Assembly: GCF_000169175.1 (NCBI RefSeq)
Contig: NZ_AAWS01000067.1
Span: 1 to 42,016, forward strand
Origin: Microscilla marina ATCC 23134
GTDB lineage: Bacteria; Bacteroidota; Bacteroidia; Cytophagales; Microscillaceae
DNA: 42,016 bases
Direction of reading: 5' to 3'
A model generated the notes under the pieces. The model had not been told where the DNA came from and ran no database searches. It saw only the letters and a list, made by a program, of their open reading frames with translations. This document shows positions 27,408 to 36,200 of the stretch, in pieces (position 1 is the stretch's first letter; every line of letters begins with the position of its first letter). Position numbers and translations under genes: made by a program.

Positions 27408-28967
27408 ATGAAAAAAAATACCTTATTCATTACCACACTGGCTTTGCTGGTGACGCTGGCAACGCTGGCAACACACGCCCAGCAAAACGTAGCTGTATTT
27501 AAAAATGGATCAGCTTTTTTTGTGAACAAAATGCGGGTAAATGCCAGTAAAGGATATTATTTGCTTGATAAAGTGCCTGCTGCTACTTTTGGCACGTTGT
27601 GGTTTATAGCCGACAACAACACCATCAAAGGCACACGTAGCTATATGGAAAGTGTACGTAAAAAGCAAAAGGTAAAAAATAAAATGGATGCGCTCAGGGC
27701 AAATCAAGGCAAAATGATTACGCTTACACTAAGTAATAATAAAACTTATACAGGAGTAGTGCAACGGCTCGATGGCAACATGGTCGTGTTTAGCACTGGG
27801 GGCAAATGGATGACTTTTACCCCCAATAATGTAGAAATGGTGGTGTTTAACCAGGCGCCTGCTGCTGAGTATACCCAAAAACAAAAAAAACGGGTGCTTA
27901 AAATTGACTTTGCCAAAGCCAATGCCAATCAAACCTTTGAGATGATGTACCTGCAAAAAGGCATTAGTTGGGTGCCCAATTATGCAGTGGCATTGCGCGA
28001 TAATAAAAAAGCGGTGATTACCCTCAAGGCCAACCTAATGAACGATGTTGAGGACTTAAAAAATGCCAGTATCAACTTTGTGGTAGGAGTGCCCAATTTT
28101 GCCTATGATTACCTACAGTCTCCAGTAGCTTCTACCCAGCGGGTCAGTGACTTTATAAGTCGTCTCAATCGCAACAGCAATAGGTCTAGCTCGAGACTCC
28201 GCAACCGAGCCGATATAACCACGCAACGTTTGTCTAATTTTGCTCCCCGATCGTTTAATGGTAACATGAGTGGCATACGAGGGCTCAAAGGGCAAAGTGC
28301 CGAAGATCTCTACTTTTACAATACTTCTAACATTACCCTCAAAAAAGGCGACCGGGCTTTTTATGAAATATTTAAGGCAAACGTAGACTATGAAGACATT
28401 TATGAGGTATCGCTCACTGCCAATAGTAGTAGCCGATCTAGCTACTCTAAGTCGTATGCCCAAAGTGACCAAAGCATAGGGAAGGTATGGCACTCTATTC
28501 GTTTGCAAAACAAAACATCTTACCCCTGGACTACAGGCACAGTGCTAATTACCAAGAAAATAAGTGGTGTAGCCAAGCCCCTGAGCCAAGACAAGCTCAA
28601 CTATACTCCGCCAGGTAGCAAAACTAAACTTAAAATGACTATTTCGCCTAACATCAATGTGAAATCGGCAGAGCGCGAGGTATCGCGCGAAGAGAAAAAA
28701 ACCCGTAAAGATCGCTATACTTATGATTTACTCACCGTGGAGAGTAAAATTGACATTAAAAACTATCATAATAAAGACATTAAGTTGAGCGTGTGTCGTA
28801 CCATTACGGGCGAACCAATTAAATGTAATATCCCCTGGAAAACCAACAAAAAATTTAGTGTATACAACAATATCAACCTGAGCCACGACCTTGACTGGGA
28901 GGTGAAACTGAAAAAAGGTGAGAAGAAAACCATTACTTACCAATATAAGATTTATGTGCGGAGGTAA
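27408..28967 (+). CDS. DUF4139-domain-like secreted protein
   Basis: 519 residues. A signal peptide (MKKNTLFITTLALLVTLATLATHA) is followed by VAVFKNGSAFFVNKMRVNASKGYYLLDKVP, which resembles the N-terminal part of DUF4140/DUF4139 proteins. The middle has YLQKGISWVPNYAVAL and LKANLMNDVEDLKNASINFVVGVPNF, the part most typical of DUF4139. The C-terminus is beta-rich (HNKDIKLSVCRTITGEP ... EVKLKKGEKKTITYQYKIYV). The usual coiled coil between the halves is replaced by a short basic stretch (VRKKQKVKNKMDALRANQG). An S/R-rich stretch at ~250-285 looks disordered. Function unknown; a periplasmic or surface protein is likely. A terminator follows at 28998-29030. Confidence 0.75.
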   Translation: MKKNTLFITTLALLVTLATLATHAQQNVAVFKNGSAFFVNKMRVNASKGYYLLDKVPAATFGTLWFIADNNTIKGTRSYMESVRKKQKVKNKMDALRANQGKMITLTLSNNKTYTGVVQRLDGNMVVFSTGGKWMTFTPNNVEMVVFNQAPAAEYTQKQKKRVLKIDFAKANANQTFEMMYLQKGISWVPNYAVALRDNKKAVITLKANLMNDVEDLKNASINFVVGVPNFAYDYLQSPVASTQRVSDFISRLNRNSNRSSSRLRNRADITTQRLSNFAPRSFNGNMSGIRGLKGQSAEDLYFYNTSNITLKKGDRAFYEIFKANVDYEDIYEVSLTANSSSRSSYSKSYAQSDQSIGKVWHSIRLQNKTSYPWTTGTVLITKKISGVAKPLSQDKLNYTPPGSKTKLKMTISPNINVKSAEREVSREEKKTRKDRYTYDLLTVESKIDIKNYHNKDIKLSVCRTITGEPIKCNIPWKTNKKFSVYNNINLSHDLDWEVKLKKGEKKTITYQYKIYVRR

Positions 28968-28997
28968 GCGTTATAATCGATGAGTTTCTTTGTAAGG

Positions 28998-29030
28998 CAG
29001 GCAAACACCTGGTTGGGTTTGCCTGTTTTT
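28998..29030 (+). terminator. Rho-independent terminator of the DUF4139-like gene
   Basis: CAGGCAAAC (28998-29006) pairs with GTTTGCCTG (29017-29025), followed by TTTTT. Confidence 0.85.
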
Positions 29031-29087
29031 AGGGGTGTTATCTGATAAGTTTTGAACTGTTGACGATTTTTTGGCGTTGGTAGTTTT

Positions 29088-29249
29088 AGGGAGCAAACAA
29101 GAAATAATCTACCCATTTTGCAGCTGCTCTTTTGCCCCGATACTTTGTTACTTTTTGCAGCCGTAGCTCTGCTATGACTTTAAAAAGTGCCGCGTCTCAG
29201 AATAAAATAGCTATCAAAGAACGGGTATCCTATTTTTTAATTGCTCCCT
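29088..29249. repeat. Inverted-repeat module in front of the radical SAM gene
   Basis: A 27-nt arm at 29088-29114 (starting AGGGAGCAA) matches the complement of 29223-29249 at 21 of 27 positions, with 108 nt between. The same arm sequence occurs at 31446-31470 and 31495-31519. It could be a MITE-like element or a pair of regulator sites. Confidence 0.6.
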
Positions 29250-29279
29250 TACTTGCGAAACAGTGAGACTTTTGATGGA

Positions 29280-29287
29280 TAGATTTG
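29280..29287 (+). promoter_or_regulatory. -7 promoter box of the radical SAM gene
   Basis: TAGATTTG fits the Bacteroidota -7 consensus TAnnTTTG, 14 bp before the start codon. The right arm of the inverted-repeat module begins its TTGCTCCC word 39 bp upstream. No clear -33 TTG at standard distance. Confidence 0.45.
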
Positions 29288-29300
29288 GCAAATAAAAAAT

Positions 29301-30233
29301 ATGAAAGCAAGCTTTGAACATATAGAATCGGTTTATTGGGTATTTACTCAATTGTGCAACGACCAGTGTGCCCATTGTTATAACTTATCGGGACCTAAAG
29401 GGGCAAAAATGAGTGAGGAGGAATGTATGCAAATCATTGAAAACTTACCGCCTAAAATAGACCGAATCATTTTATCAGGAGGAGAACCATTGGCCGAAAG
29501 GCAAAAATTATACGCCATTCTTGATCGTCTGAAGCAGCGTTATCCTGCCCATACCCAACTAATGCTACAAACCAATGGTGACTTGTTGACCGAAGAAATT
29601 TTAGATACACTGATTGCCAAAGGGGTGACTCGCTTTGACATTGCCAGTATTGATCGTTTTCATAAAAATGCAGGCGCCAGGTTAACGGAGCTTGCCGATA
29701 TGTTTGCATCGCGTGGGGTAAATGGCGATGATAAAGACCCATTGGTAGATAAAGATAATTATTTGCACGGACACCCGCTAAGTTGGGGGTATTGGGGGGC
29801 AACCGATGATATGTGGCTAGGGGGCAACTGGGCACGGGGCAGGGCTATAAAAAAAGGAGTGTGGAAAAAAGACCCTGCACATAATTTTTGTACTATACTT
29901 TCGGGTGCCCGCAATTTTTTAGGAGGGTACGATGATATTCCTCAGGAGATTTCTATTCAATTGTGGCAAATCAACCCTTGTTGTCCTGGTACTAAAAAAG
30001 CGTTGGGCGATGCCCGACACCAAAAAGTAGCAGACGCAATGATGCAAGCTTCCCAATCGCCAATGTGGCAAAAGCTTAACGAGGGCAACCCTTGGCAAAT
30101 GGGCGAGCATTTGGGCGTTAGTGAGGCGCATGCCAAAGCCCGTACTCAAGCGCTTAAAAATGTGTGTTTGTGGTGTGACGAGTTTTTTGAACAGTATTGT
30201 AAGGCATCAGCTCATCAAGTAGTTGAAAACTGA
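29301..30233 (+). CDS. Radical SAM protein of unknown function
   Basis: 310 residues. CNDQCAHCY (Cys19, 23, 26) binds the 4Fe-4S cluster of the radical SAM fold, and SGGEP (59-63) contacts SAM. The middle is unusual: W- and G-rich (HPLSWGYWGATDDMWLGGNWARGRA). Further cysteines at 197, 227-228 (NPCCPG), and 289, 292 and 300 (CLWCDEFFEQYC) could bind an auxiliary cluster, as in SPASM/twitch proteins. I do not know the family. No precursor peptide gene was seen within several hundred bases. It is monocistronic, with its own promoter box, and converges on the SDR gene. Confidence 0.85.
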   Translation: MKASFEHIESVYWVFTQLCNDQCAHCYNLSGPKGAKMSEEECMQIIENLPPKIDRIILSGGEPLAERQKLYAILDRLKQRYPAHTQLMLQTNGDLLTEEILDTLIAKGVTRFDIASIDRFHKNAGARLTELADMFASRGVNGDDKDPLVDKDNYLHGHPLSWGYWGATDDMWLGGNWARGRAIKKGVWKKDPAHNFCTILSGARNFLGGYDDIPQEISIQLWQINPCCPGTKKALGDARHQKVADAMMQASQSPMWQKLNEGNPWQMGEHLGVSEAHAKARTQALKNVCLWCDEFFEQYCKASAHQVVEN

Positions 30234-30267
30234 GCATCACAAAAAGATAGGGACTCATTGAGTAATG

Positions 30268-30330
30268 TTTGAACGCTCATGAGTTAGGTTCCCAAATCAA
30301 AATATAGCAACCTGCTGTAGAGCGTTCAAA
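30268..30330. terminator. Long-loop hairpin between convergent genes
   Basis: TTTGAACGCTC at 30268-30278 is the exact complement of GAGCGTTCAAA at 30320-30330, and the right arm runs into AAAA. It could be a terminator or a small repeat. Confidence 0.4.
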
Positions 30331-30369
30331 AAAATTGTGCGCATAGTTGTTACTCAAAGGGCAAATGCT

Positions 30370-31212
30370 TTACCTTTTCTTCATTATTTTCTTAAAAAAA
30401 CCATCAATTACGCGGTCGGGTAAAAGCCGGGGCAATGTCCAGTTTTTAAATTTTTGGGGTACAATAGCGTAGCGGGTTTTGGGTGTGCGTTTCTCAAAAA
30501 TACGGGCAATACGCTTGCCCAAATGCTCCACTGTTAAGCCCTTGTTGGCGCCATCTTGTGCCATTTGGGCAAACGCGTGCAAAGCTGTTTCGTAATCAGT
30601 GTCGTCATAAGGTGCAGGGTTGATACCTTTGTCCCAAATGGGTGTTTTTACTGAACCAGGACCTATCAATATTACGTCTATACCGTACAGCAGCAATTCG
30701 CGCCGCCAACTTTGTGACAAACCCTCTACAGCGTGTTTGGTGGCAACATAAGCCCCTATAAAAGGTGCCCCAACCTTACCACCTACCGAGCTTATATTGA
30801 GTATTTTACCTGGAGCAACGGGGTGGTTTTTACGAGCACCCAACAAGGGTAAAAAAGCTTGGGTTACTTGAATAAGACCAAATACGTTTACCTCAAAGTG
30901 TTGGCGAATATCGCTCATAGGTTGTAGTGCCAACGGTCCACCCAAGGCAATGCCTGCATTATTGATCAAACCTGCCAAACCTTGCTCATTGCCCAGTATT
31001 TGTTCTACTTGTTGCACGGCTTGCTGTATAGCTTCTGGGTTGCTTACATCAAACAACAAAGGGATAAAGCGATCTCCAAACTCACTACTTAATTTATCGG
31101 CATCAGCTTGTTTGCGTACACTACCTAATACTTGATAGCCTCGTTGGTGAAATTCTTTGACGCAACCGTAGCCTATGCCAGTAGATGCGCCTGTAATCAG
31201 GATTGTTTTCAT
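30370..31212 (-). CDS. Short-chain dehydrogenase/reductase (SDR)
   Basis: 280 residues. Classical SDR: TGASTGIG (7-14) binds NAD(P), NNAG at 83-86, serine pair SS near 140, and YVATK with catalytic Tyr154 and Lys158. PGSVKTPIWDKG follows the usual place after the active site. The basic residue in SVRKQ after beta-2 suggests NADP preference. The C-terminal part (HLGKRIARIFEKRTPKTRYAIVP...LPDRVIDGFFKKIM) fits the retinol-dehydrogenase-like/oxidoreductase group with an uncharged or lipid substrate. Substrate unknown, no operon partner. Confidence 0.93.
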   Translation of the reverse strand: MKTILITGASTGIGYGCVKEFHQRGYQVLGSVRKQADADKLSSEFGDRFIPLLFDVSNPEAIQQAVQQVEQILGNEQGLAGLINNAGIALGGPLALQPMSDIRQHFEVNVFGLIQVTQAFLPLLGARKNHPVAPGKILNISSVGGKVGAPFIGAYVATKHAVEGLSQSWRRELLLYGIDVILIGPGSVKTPIWDKGINPAPYDDTDYETALHAFAQMAQDGANKGLTVEHLGKRIARIFEKRTPKTRYAIVPQKFKNWTLPRLLPDRVIDGFFKKIMKKR

Positions 31213-31296
31213 GGATATGATGTTCTTTAGTATATAAGTACCAAGGTAAAATTAAATATGACTGATGAGTAGGTATAACAGCGATATTATGAGCAA

Positions 31297-31332
31297 GTTA
31301 CCCTTACTTGTAGCTTATGGCTAATTACTTGC
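31297..31332. repeat. Dispersed intergenic repeat, member 2
   Basis: Matches 15145-15180 at 29 of 36 positions, and more loosely 39194-39243 when extended to the left (TATGAGCAA). Confidence 0.5.
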
Positions 31333-31445
31333 TGCTACTTAATTGGGTTGTTTGGGCAAAAGGGTGGCCTATGGCTCTTTTAATGCTTATGAAGCATACA
31401 TTTGTTGTAAATCAACCATTTGGGTTAGAGGAGTTTTGTTGTTTT

Positions 31446-31519
31446 AGGGAGTAACCAACAAATAGTATACACCAAAACCTCTCACTGAAAACACGTACTT
31501 TATTTACTGGTTGCTCCCT
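31446..31519. repeat. Inverted-repeat module in front of the HsdR-N gene
   Basis: The 25-nt arm at 31446-31470 matches the complement of 31495-31519 at 19 of 25 positions, with a 24-nt centre. Arms share AGGGAG.AA..A..AAATA with those at 29088-29249. Confidence 0.6.
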
Positions 31520-31548
31520 TACTAAGTACAATGGAACAAAAGTTTTCA

Positions 31549-31556
31549 TAAATTTG
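31549..31556 (+). promoter_or_regulatory. -7 promoter box of the HsdR-N gene
   Basis: TAAATTTG matches TAnnTTTG, 32 bp before the start codon. TTGCTCCC of the inverted-repeat module starts 38 bp upstream, almost the same spacing as at the radical SAM gene (39 bp). Confidence 0.5.
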
Positions 31557-31587
31557 CCTTTTATTTTGCTCTAAAACTAACAAATAT

Positions 31588-32037
31588 ATGCAAGAACTCA
31601 ATATGCCTGAGTTTGATCATCAGGTAAAAAAACGAGATGACAAGCTATGGATTTTTGATATTCTGCGAAAGAAACACATTTTCTTGACTCCAGAAGAGTG
31701 GGTACGCCAAAACCTGATTCATTACCTGATCAATTACCTTGGTTATCCCAAGTCGTTGATTAAGGTAGAAACCGGGCTAAAATATGACAGGCGTCAAAAG
31801 CGTTCTGATGTGTTGGTGTATGATCGTGAGGGACAAGTGTTTTTGTTGGTAGAATGTAAAGCCATGCATATCAAAATTGGACAAGATACCCTTGAGCAAG
31901 TATCAGTGTATAATCACGTGCTCAAGGCACAACACATAATGATTACCAATGGTCATCATTATTTGGTGTACGCTACCAACCACGAGGCAAAACAGTATGA
32001 GTTGATACCAAACATCCCTGTTTTTCCTGGAGTTTAA
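31588..32037 (+). CDS. Orphan HsdR N-terminal-domain (PD-(D/E)XK) protein
   Basis: 149 residues. It consists only of the nuclease-like domain found at the N-terminus of type I restriction HsdR subunits. Glu61 (KVETGLKYD), Asp74 (RSDVLVYD) and Glu89-X-Lys91 (LLVECKA) form the catalytic PD-(D/E)XK set. LEQVSVYNHVLKAQHIMITNG is the usual following part. There is no helicase, methyltransferase or specificity gene nearby, so it is not a restriction system by itself. Similar short proteins are widespread and conserved in Bacteroidota, where the role is unknown to me, but the intact residues suggest an active or recently active nuclease. Confidence 0.88.
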   Translation: MQELNMPEFDHQVKKRDDKLWIFDILRKKHIFLTPEEWVRQNLIHYLINYLGYPKSLIKVETGLKYDRRQKRSDVLVYDREGQVFLLVECKAMHIKIGQDTLEQVSVYNHVLKAQHIMITNGHHYLVYATNHEAKQYELIPNIPVFPGV

Positions 32038-32524
32038 GTTTTGTGCTAAAACGAAAAAGGTAAAATGTTTCAAGTAAAAAACATTCCTGTTTATGGTATC
32101 AAATAGTGAACAAATCAGTGCTTGCCAAAGGGTGGATGCCAAGAATTTTGACCTCTTTTACTGCATACCCTTTTGTTATTTAGGAAGTTTTTTTGGCTAC
32201 TTGTACAGGAATTGAAATATTTTTCTGAAAAAGTAATACATTTTTTATACCCCCTCATGTTTACTTTATGTTTTCGTGGGTTAATATATAAATACTTGTT
32301 TGTCAGTGTTTTGGTAAGTTTTGCTTAGTCTTGTAAATATAGGTGTTTACCTAGGTGTCTCCTCGTTGTACACCGTGTATACTTTTTGTAACCGCGGTTT
32401 TTTTGCCCTCCATTTCTAAACTTTTATACTCGCTCAGCTTTTAAAAAACAGTATGTCCTGCTAATGATGATTTAATACCTTCATAACAACAATAATTATT
32501 AATCATCTAAACTTGTATTATACA
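32038..32524. other. AT-rich intergenic region
   Basis: No gene or clear hairpin seen. It should contain the promoter and long leader of the small T9SS cargo gene. Confidence 0.4.
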
Positions 32525-32947
32525 ATGAAAAGTAAGCTTTTATTAAGTGCCATGTTCACTTTTGTATTTAGCTTTAGTGCCTGGGCACAACAAACAAATA
32601 CAACTACAACCAAAAGCAGTGTGACTGTTAACAGCAGTAGTTTGAATGCTGTAAAGCAGATCAATGATCATTCTGTAAATAATGCCCGTAAGTCTACCAA
32701 GGCATTGAGCAATAAAAATTCCGTTGTGATTTTTCCCAACCCGGCTCGTCACACTTTAAGTGTGCGGTCTTCGGGAGGCAAAGAAACGTTTGATCGTACC
32801 ATGATTTTTACTACTTATGGTAAATTGATCAAGAGTGCAGGGAAAGGAAGTACCAAAATCGATATTAGAAGTTTACCCGCAGGTACTTACTTTGTAAGAG
32901 TACAGAGCAACGGCAACACCATCACGAAAAAACTAATTAAAGAATAA
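32525..32947 (+). CDS. Minimal T9SS cargo: signal peptide plus C-terminal sorting domain
   Basis: 140 residues from ATG 32525; the upstream ATG at 32513 adds only four residues. The signal peptide (MKSKLLLSAMFTFVFSFSAWAQQ) is followed by a ~45-residue T/S/N-rich, probably disordered stretch (TNTTTTKSSVTVNSSSL...). A type A sorting domain follows (VVIFPNPARHTLSVRSS ... TYGKLIKS ... LPAGTYFVRVQSNGNTITKKLIKE). No catalytic or binding domain lies between. The protein should be exported by T9SS and fixed to the cell surface, or its C-terminus processed. It could be a surface filler, a regulator or a leftover of a larger cargo. The gene has its own terminator. Confidence 0.85.
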   Translation: MKSKLLLSAMFTFVFSFSAWAQQTNTTTTKSSVTVNSSSLNAVKQINDHSVNNARKSTKALSNKNSVVIFPNPARHTLSVRSSGGKETFDRTMIFTTYGKLIKSAGKGSTKIDIRSLPAGTYFVRVQSNGNTITKKLIKE

Positions 32948-33269
32948 AACAGAGTAGTAACAGACAAATCAATAAAGCGAAAAGGTCACTCATTATTTGG
33001 GTGGCCTTTTTTAGGTATGTTGAGAAAGTAAGCGACCGATTTAGAGGGGGAGAGGTCTTCTTTTGAGCTAAGGTATTTTTGGTCGAAGTGAGCATTCGGC
33101 ACAGTAAACAGAGTTCATTTTTTAAATTTCGATACCTGTCAGAACCTGGACTGTAGTAGCCTGTTGCAGGGGACAGTCTTTAGAGAAGTACGCCTGCCAG
33201 AGGGGTGAACTGCGCAACGCTTGAGCTTCGTGCTGTGCTTAGTTGAGTTTTGTAGGTTTACTTAAAAAA
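32948..33269. other. Intergenic region between convergent genes
   Basis: Apart from the terminator at 32981-33011 I see nothing coding. Confidence 0.5.
32981..33011 (+). terminator. Rho-independent terminator of the small T9SS cargo gene
   Basis: AAAGGTCAC near 32982 pairs with GTGGCCTTT near 33001 (one G-T pair), followed by TTTT. Confidence 0.8.
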
Positions 33270-36200
33270 TCAGATTTCTTTCTTGAGACCAGCCACAATA
33301 TACTGCACCATACGGTTAATTTGATCAATCAAAGGAATCATTTTGTTCTGGCTGGCATTGTTTAACGAAAGCTCTCTTACCTCGGTCAGGGCGCCAAGTA
33401 GCTTTTCGGTGCCAAACAACACGCTTGACGACTTAAGGTTGTGTACAACTACCTTCATTGGTTCAGGGTTGTAAGCAAGGGCTGCCTGCGTAAAGTTATT
33501 GATTGCTGGAGTGAGCTCGTCTACAAAAGTGCGGATGAGTTCGAGGCGCATTTCCTGATCATCCTGACAAATATCATCTACATTGCTTAGGTTATAATAA
33601 CTTTCTGTGTCCATGGCAGGTTCTTCAGGGGTCTGAATATTTTGATCACTCAGTAAATTTGCCGATGATTTATTCACATATTTAATAATTTTATGATACA
33701 ACTCATTGGGATTGAAGGGCTTTGATACAAAATCGTTCATTTGTACCGCAAAAGCTTTTTCCCGTTCCTGGCTCAAGGTAGAGGCCGACAGTGCAATAAT
33801 GGGAGTGTCTTGGTAGTGAGCCAGGTTTCTGATTTTTCTTGCCGCAGCAAATCCATCCATTTTAGGCATCAATAAGTCCATTAAGATAATATCGTATTGA
33901 CGGGTTTGCACTTTTTTTACTGCTTCTTCGCCATTATAGGCAAAATCTACCTCTACCCCCCAACGACGCAAAAACTTAGAGGCAACCATTCGGTTAATCT
34001 TGCGGTCTTCTACCAACAACAGCACTACATTGCCCAGGTTAGAAGAGGCATTGCTTTGGTTTTCAGAAATAATTCCATTGAGGTGCTTGAGTTTACTTAC
34101 CTGAAAATTGAGGAAAAAATAAAACTCTGAGCCTTTGCCCAGTTCGCTGTGCAGCCCTATTTCTCCACCTTGGTGCTCTATGAGGTACTTGGTAATAGAT
34201 AAGCCCAACCCAGTACCACCAAAGCGGCGGGTAGTGTCCGAGTCGGCTTGAGTAAACCGCTCAAATATGGTAGATTGTTTGTCGGGAGCAATGCCAATGC
34301 CTGAATCTTTGACACTAAACAGTAAAGAAACTTCTTGATGTGGAATATTTTGTTTGTCGGGCAATGTTTCTTGAAGCTGTACCTTTACCACGACAAAACC
34401 CTTGTCAGTAAACTTGATGGCATTGCCTAATAAGTTGGTCAATATTTGGTTGAGCCTTACTGGGTCACCAATCAACAAGTTGGGTACGTCGCGCTCTACA
34501 TAAAACTCTAGTTCAATGCCTTTTTCGGCTGCCTGATAGTTAAAAGCGTGTTTGATATTGTTGATAAACTCTCGCAGGTTAAAGTCTACCCGTTCGAAAC
34601 TGATCTTACCAGCTTCTATTTTGTTATAATCCAGTATATCGTTGATCAGCGCCAATAAGTTCTCCGCCGAAAACTTCAGCGTTTTCAGGTTTTCCAGTTG
34701 TTCGGGTTTATGGTCTTCCTCCAACAACAAATGCGTAATTCCTATCACAGCGTTCATAGGAGTACGTATTTCGTGGCTCATCGTTGACAAAAACTGTTCT
34801 TTGGCCTGAAGCGCTTTTTCAGCATCTTGTTTTGCTTGAATAAGTTCTTCTTCAAAGTTTTTACTATCGGTAATATTTTGTACTACGCCCAGGATTTGAG
34901 TTACCCTGCCCTCTACATTGATCTTAAAAGGAACCAAACGATCGTATACCCATACATACTTTTGCCCCTCCTGGTGTAGTTGGGTAGGGTCGAGTGATTG
35001 GTGAGTTTTGCCTTTTTTATTGTTTAAGTTGCAGGCAAGACGGTAGCTCATTTCATACATATCTTCACCACCTTTGTATACCTCTTCAAATATAGCTTTG
35101 ATCTCTGGCAGGTCATTTGGATGAATCATGTCCCATATCCTTTCCAAGCCACCCCGGTCCACCTCTTTGATCGTAAAACCCGAATGTTTGAAGTACTGCG
35201 TATTGGTATATACATACCTTTCTTGTTCAAGGTCATACACATACACATCGTTAGGAATGGCGTCTGCAATGCTTTTGATAAAATACCTGCTTTCGTTGAG
35301 CTCTTGTTCTATGGTAAATTGCTCTGATACATCCTGGGTAAAAGTAACTACTCCCTCTACCTCATTATAATCGTTTTTGATCGGAAAGATAATCAGGTTA
35401 AGACACACTTCTTTTTGAATCGCCTTGCCTTCCTCTTCTTTAATTACAAGCTCGGTTTCCAAGCGGGGTAAAAATATACTTTCGCCCCCATAAGCGGCTT
35501 TATAAAAAAAGTCTAACCCTGCCTCTTGCGAACGTTCGTCTTGTAAAATATTGAACTTGGGGGTTTCTTGGCTATCTAACCCTAAAATCCGTTTTTGGGC
35601 GTCATTCATTTGCAACGAAAACCCTTGCTTGTCATAAATTTGGATGCCAATGGGCGAGTTTTCTAAAAATGCCTCAAATAAGCGATTTTGTTCTAAAATA
35701 GCTCTTTCAGCTTGGTTGCGTTCGGTCACATCCTGCAAAAAACTACGAGTAAGCAAGGGTTTACCGTCTTTGCGTATGTTGATACTGCCCTCCAGCATAA
35801 GGGTTTTACCATCTTTGGTAATCAAACGTGTACTAATTTGTTGGGCTCCTCCTTCGGTTTTGAGGTGTTGTAGCAATGCCCGGTAATCTTCTTGCTCTTC
35901 GGGTACCACCAAATCTATCAGGTTGGTACGCAATGCCTCGGCTTTAGAGTAGCCCAGCTTCTTACACCAATACTTATTTACATAATGAACGGTACCTTCC
36001 AGGTCTACACTTTGAATAAGGATAGAGGCATTGTCCAGAAAATCCTGCAATTGTTCCTCACTTTGACGGAGGCGTCGCTGGGCGGTTTTGTGTGAAGTAA
36101 CATCGGTTACCAGTACCGACACTCCCGCCTGGCGTTCCGATGTTTCGGGCAGGTAGTTGATGGTACACGAATACCACGATTTCACCCCATTTTGTACTGA

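Larger units (their letters stand above)
31213..31587. other. Intergenic region with repeats, upstream of the HsdR-N gene
   Basis: Holds a dispersed repeat (31297-31332), an inverted-repeat module (31446-31519) and a promoter box (31549-31556). Confidence 0.6.

Noticed and set aside
29088-29249. Riboswitch before the radical SAM gene
   Set aside because: The TAGATTTG box lies downstream of the structure, so the inverted repeat is probably outside the transcript; the same arms recur elsewhere as DNA repeats.
31588-32037. Type I restriction-modification system
   Set aside because: Only the HsdR N-terminal-like domain is present; no helicase, HsdM or HsdS gene is nearby.
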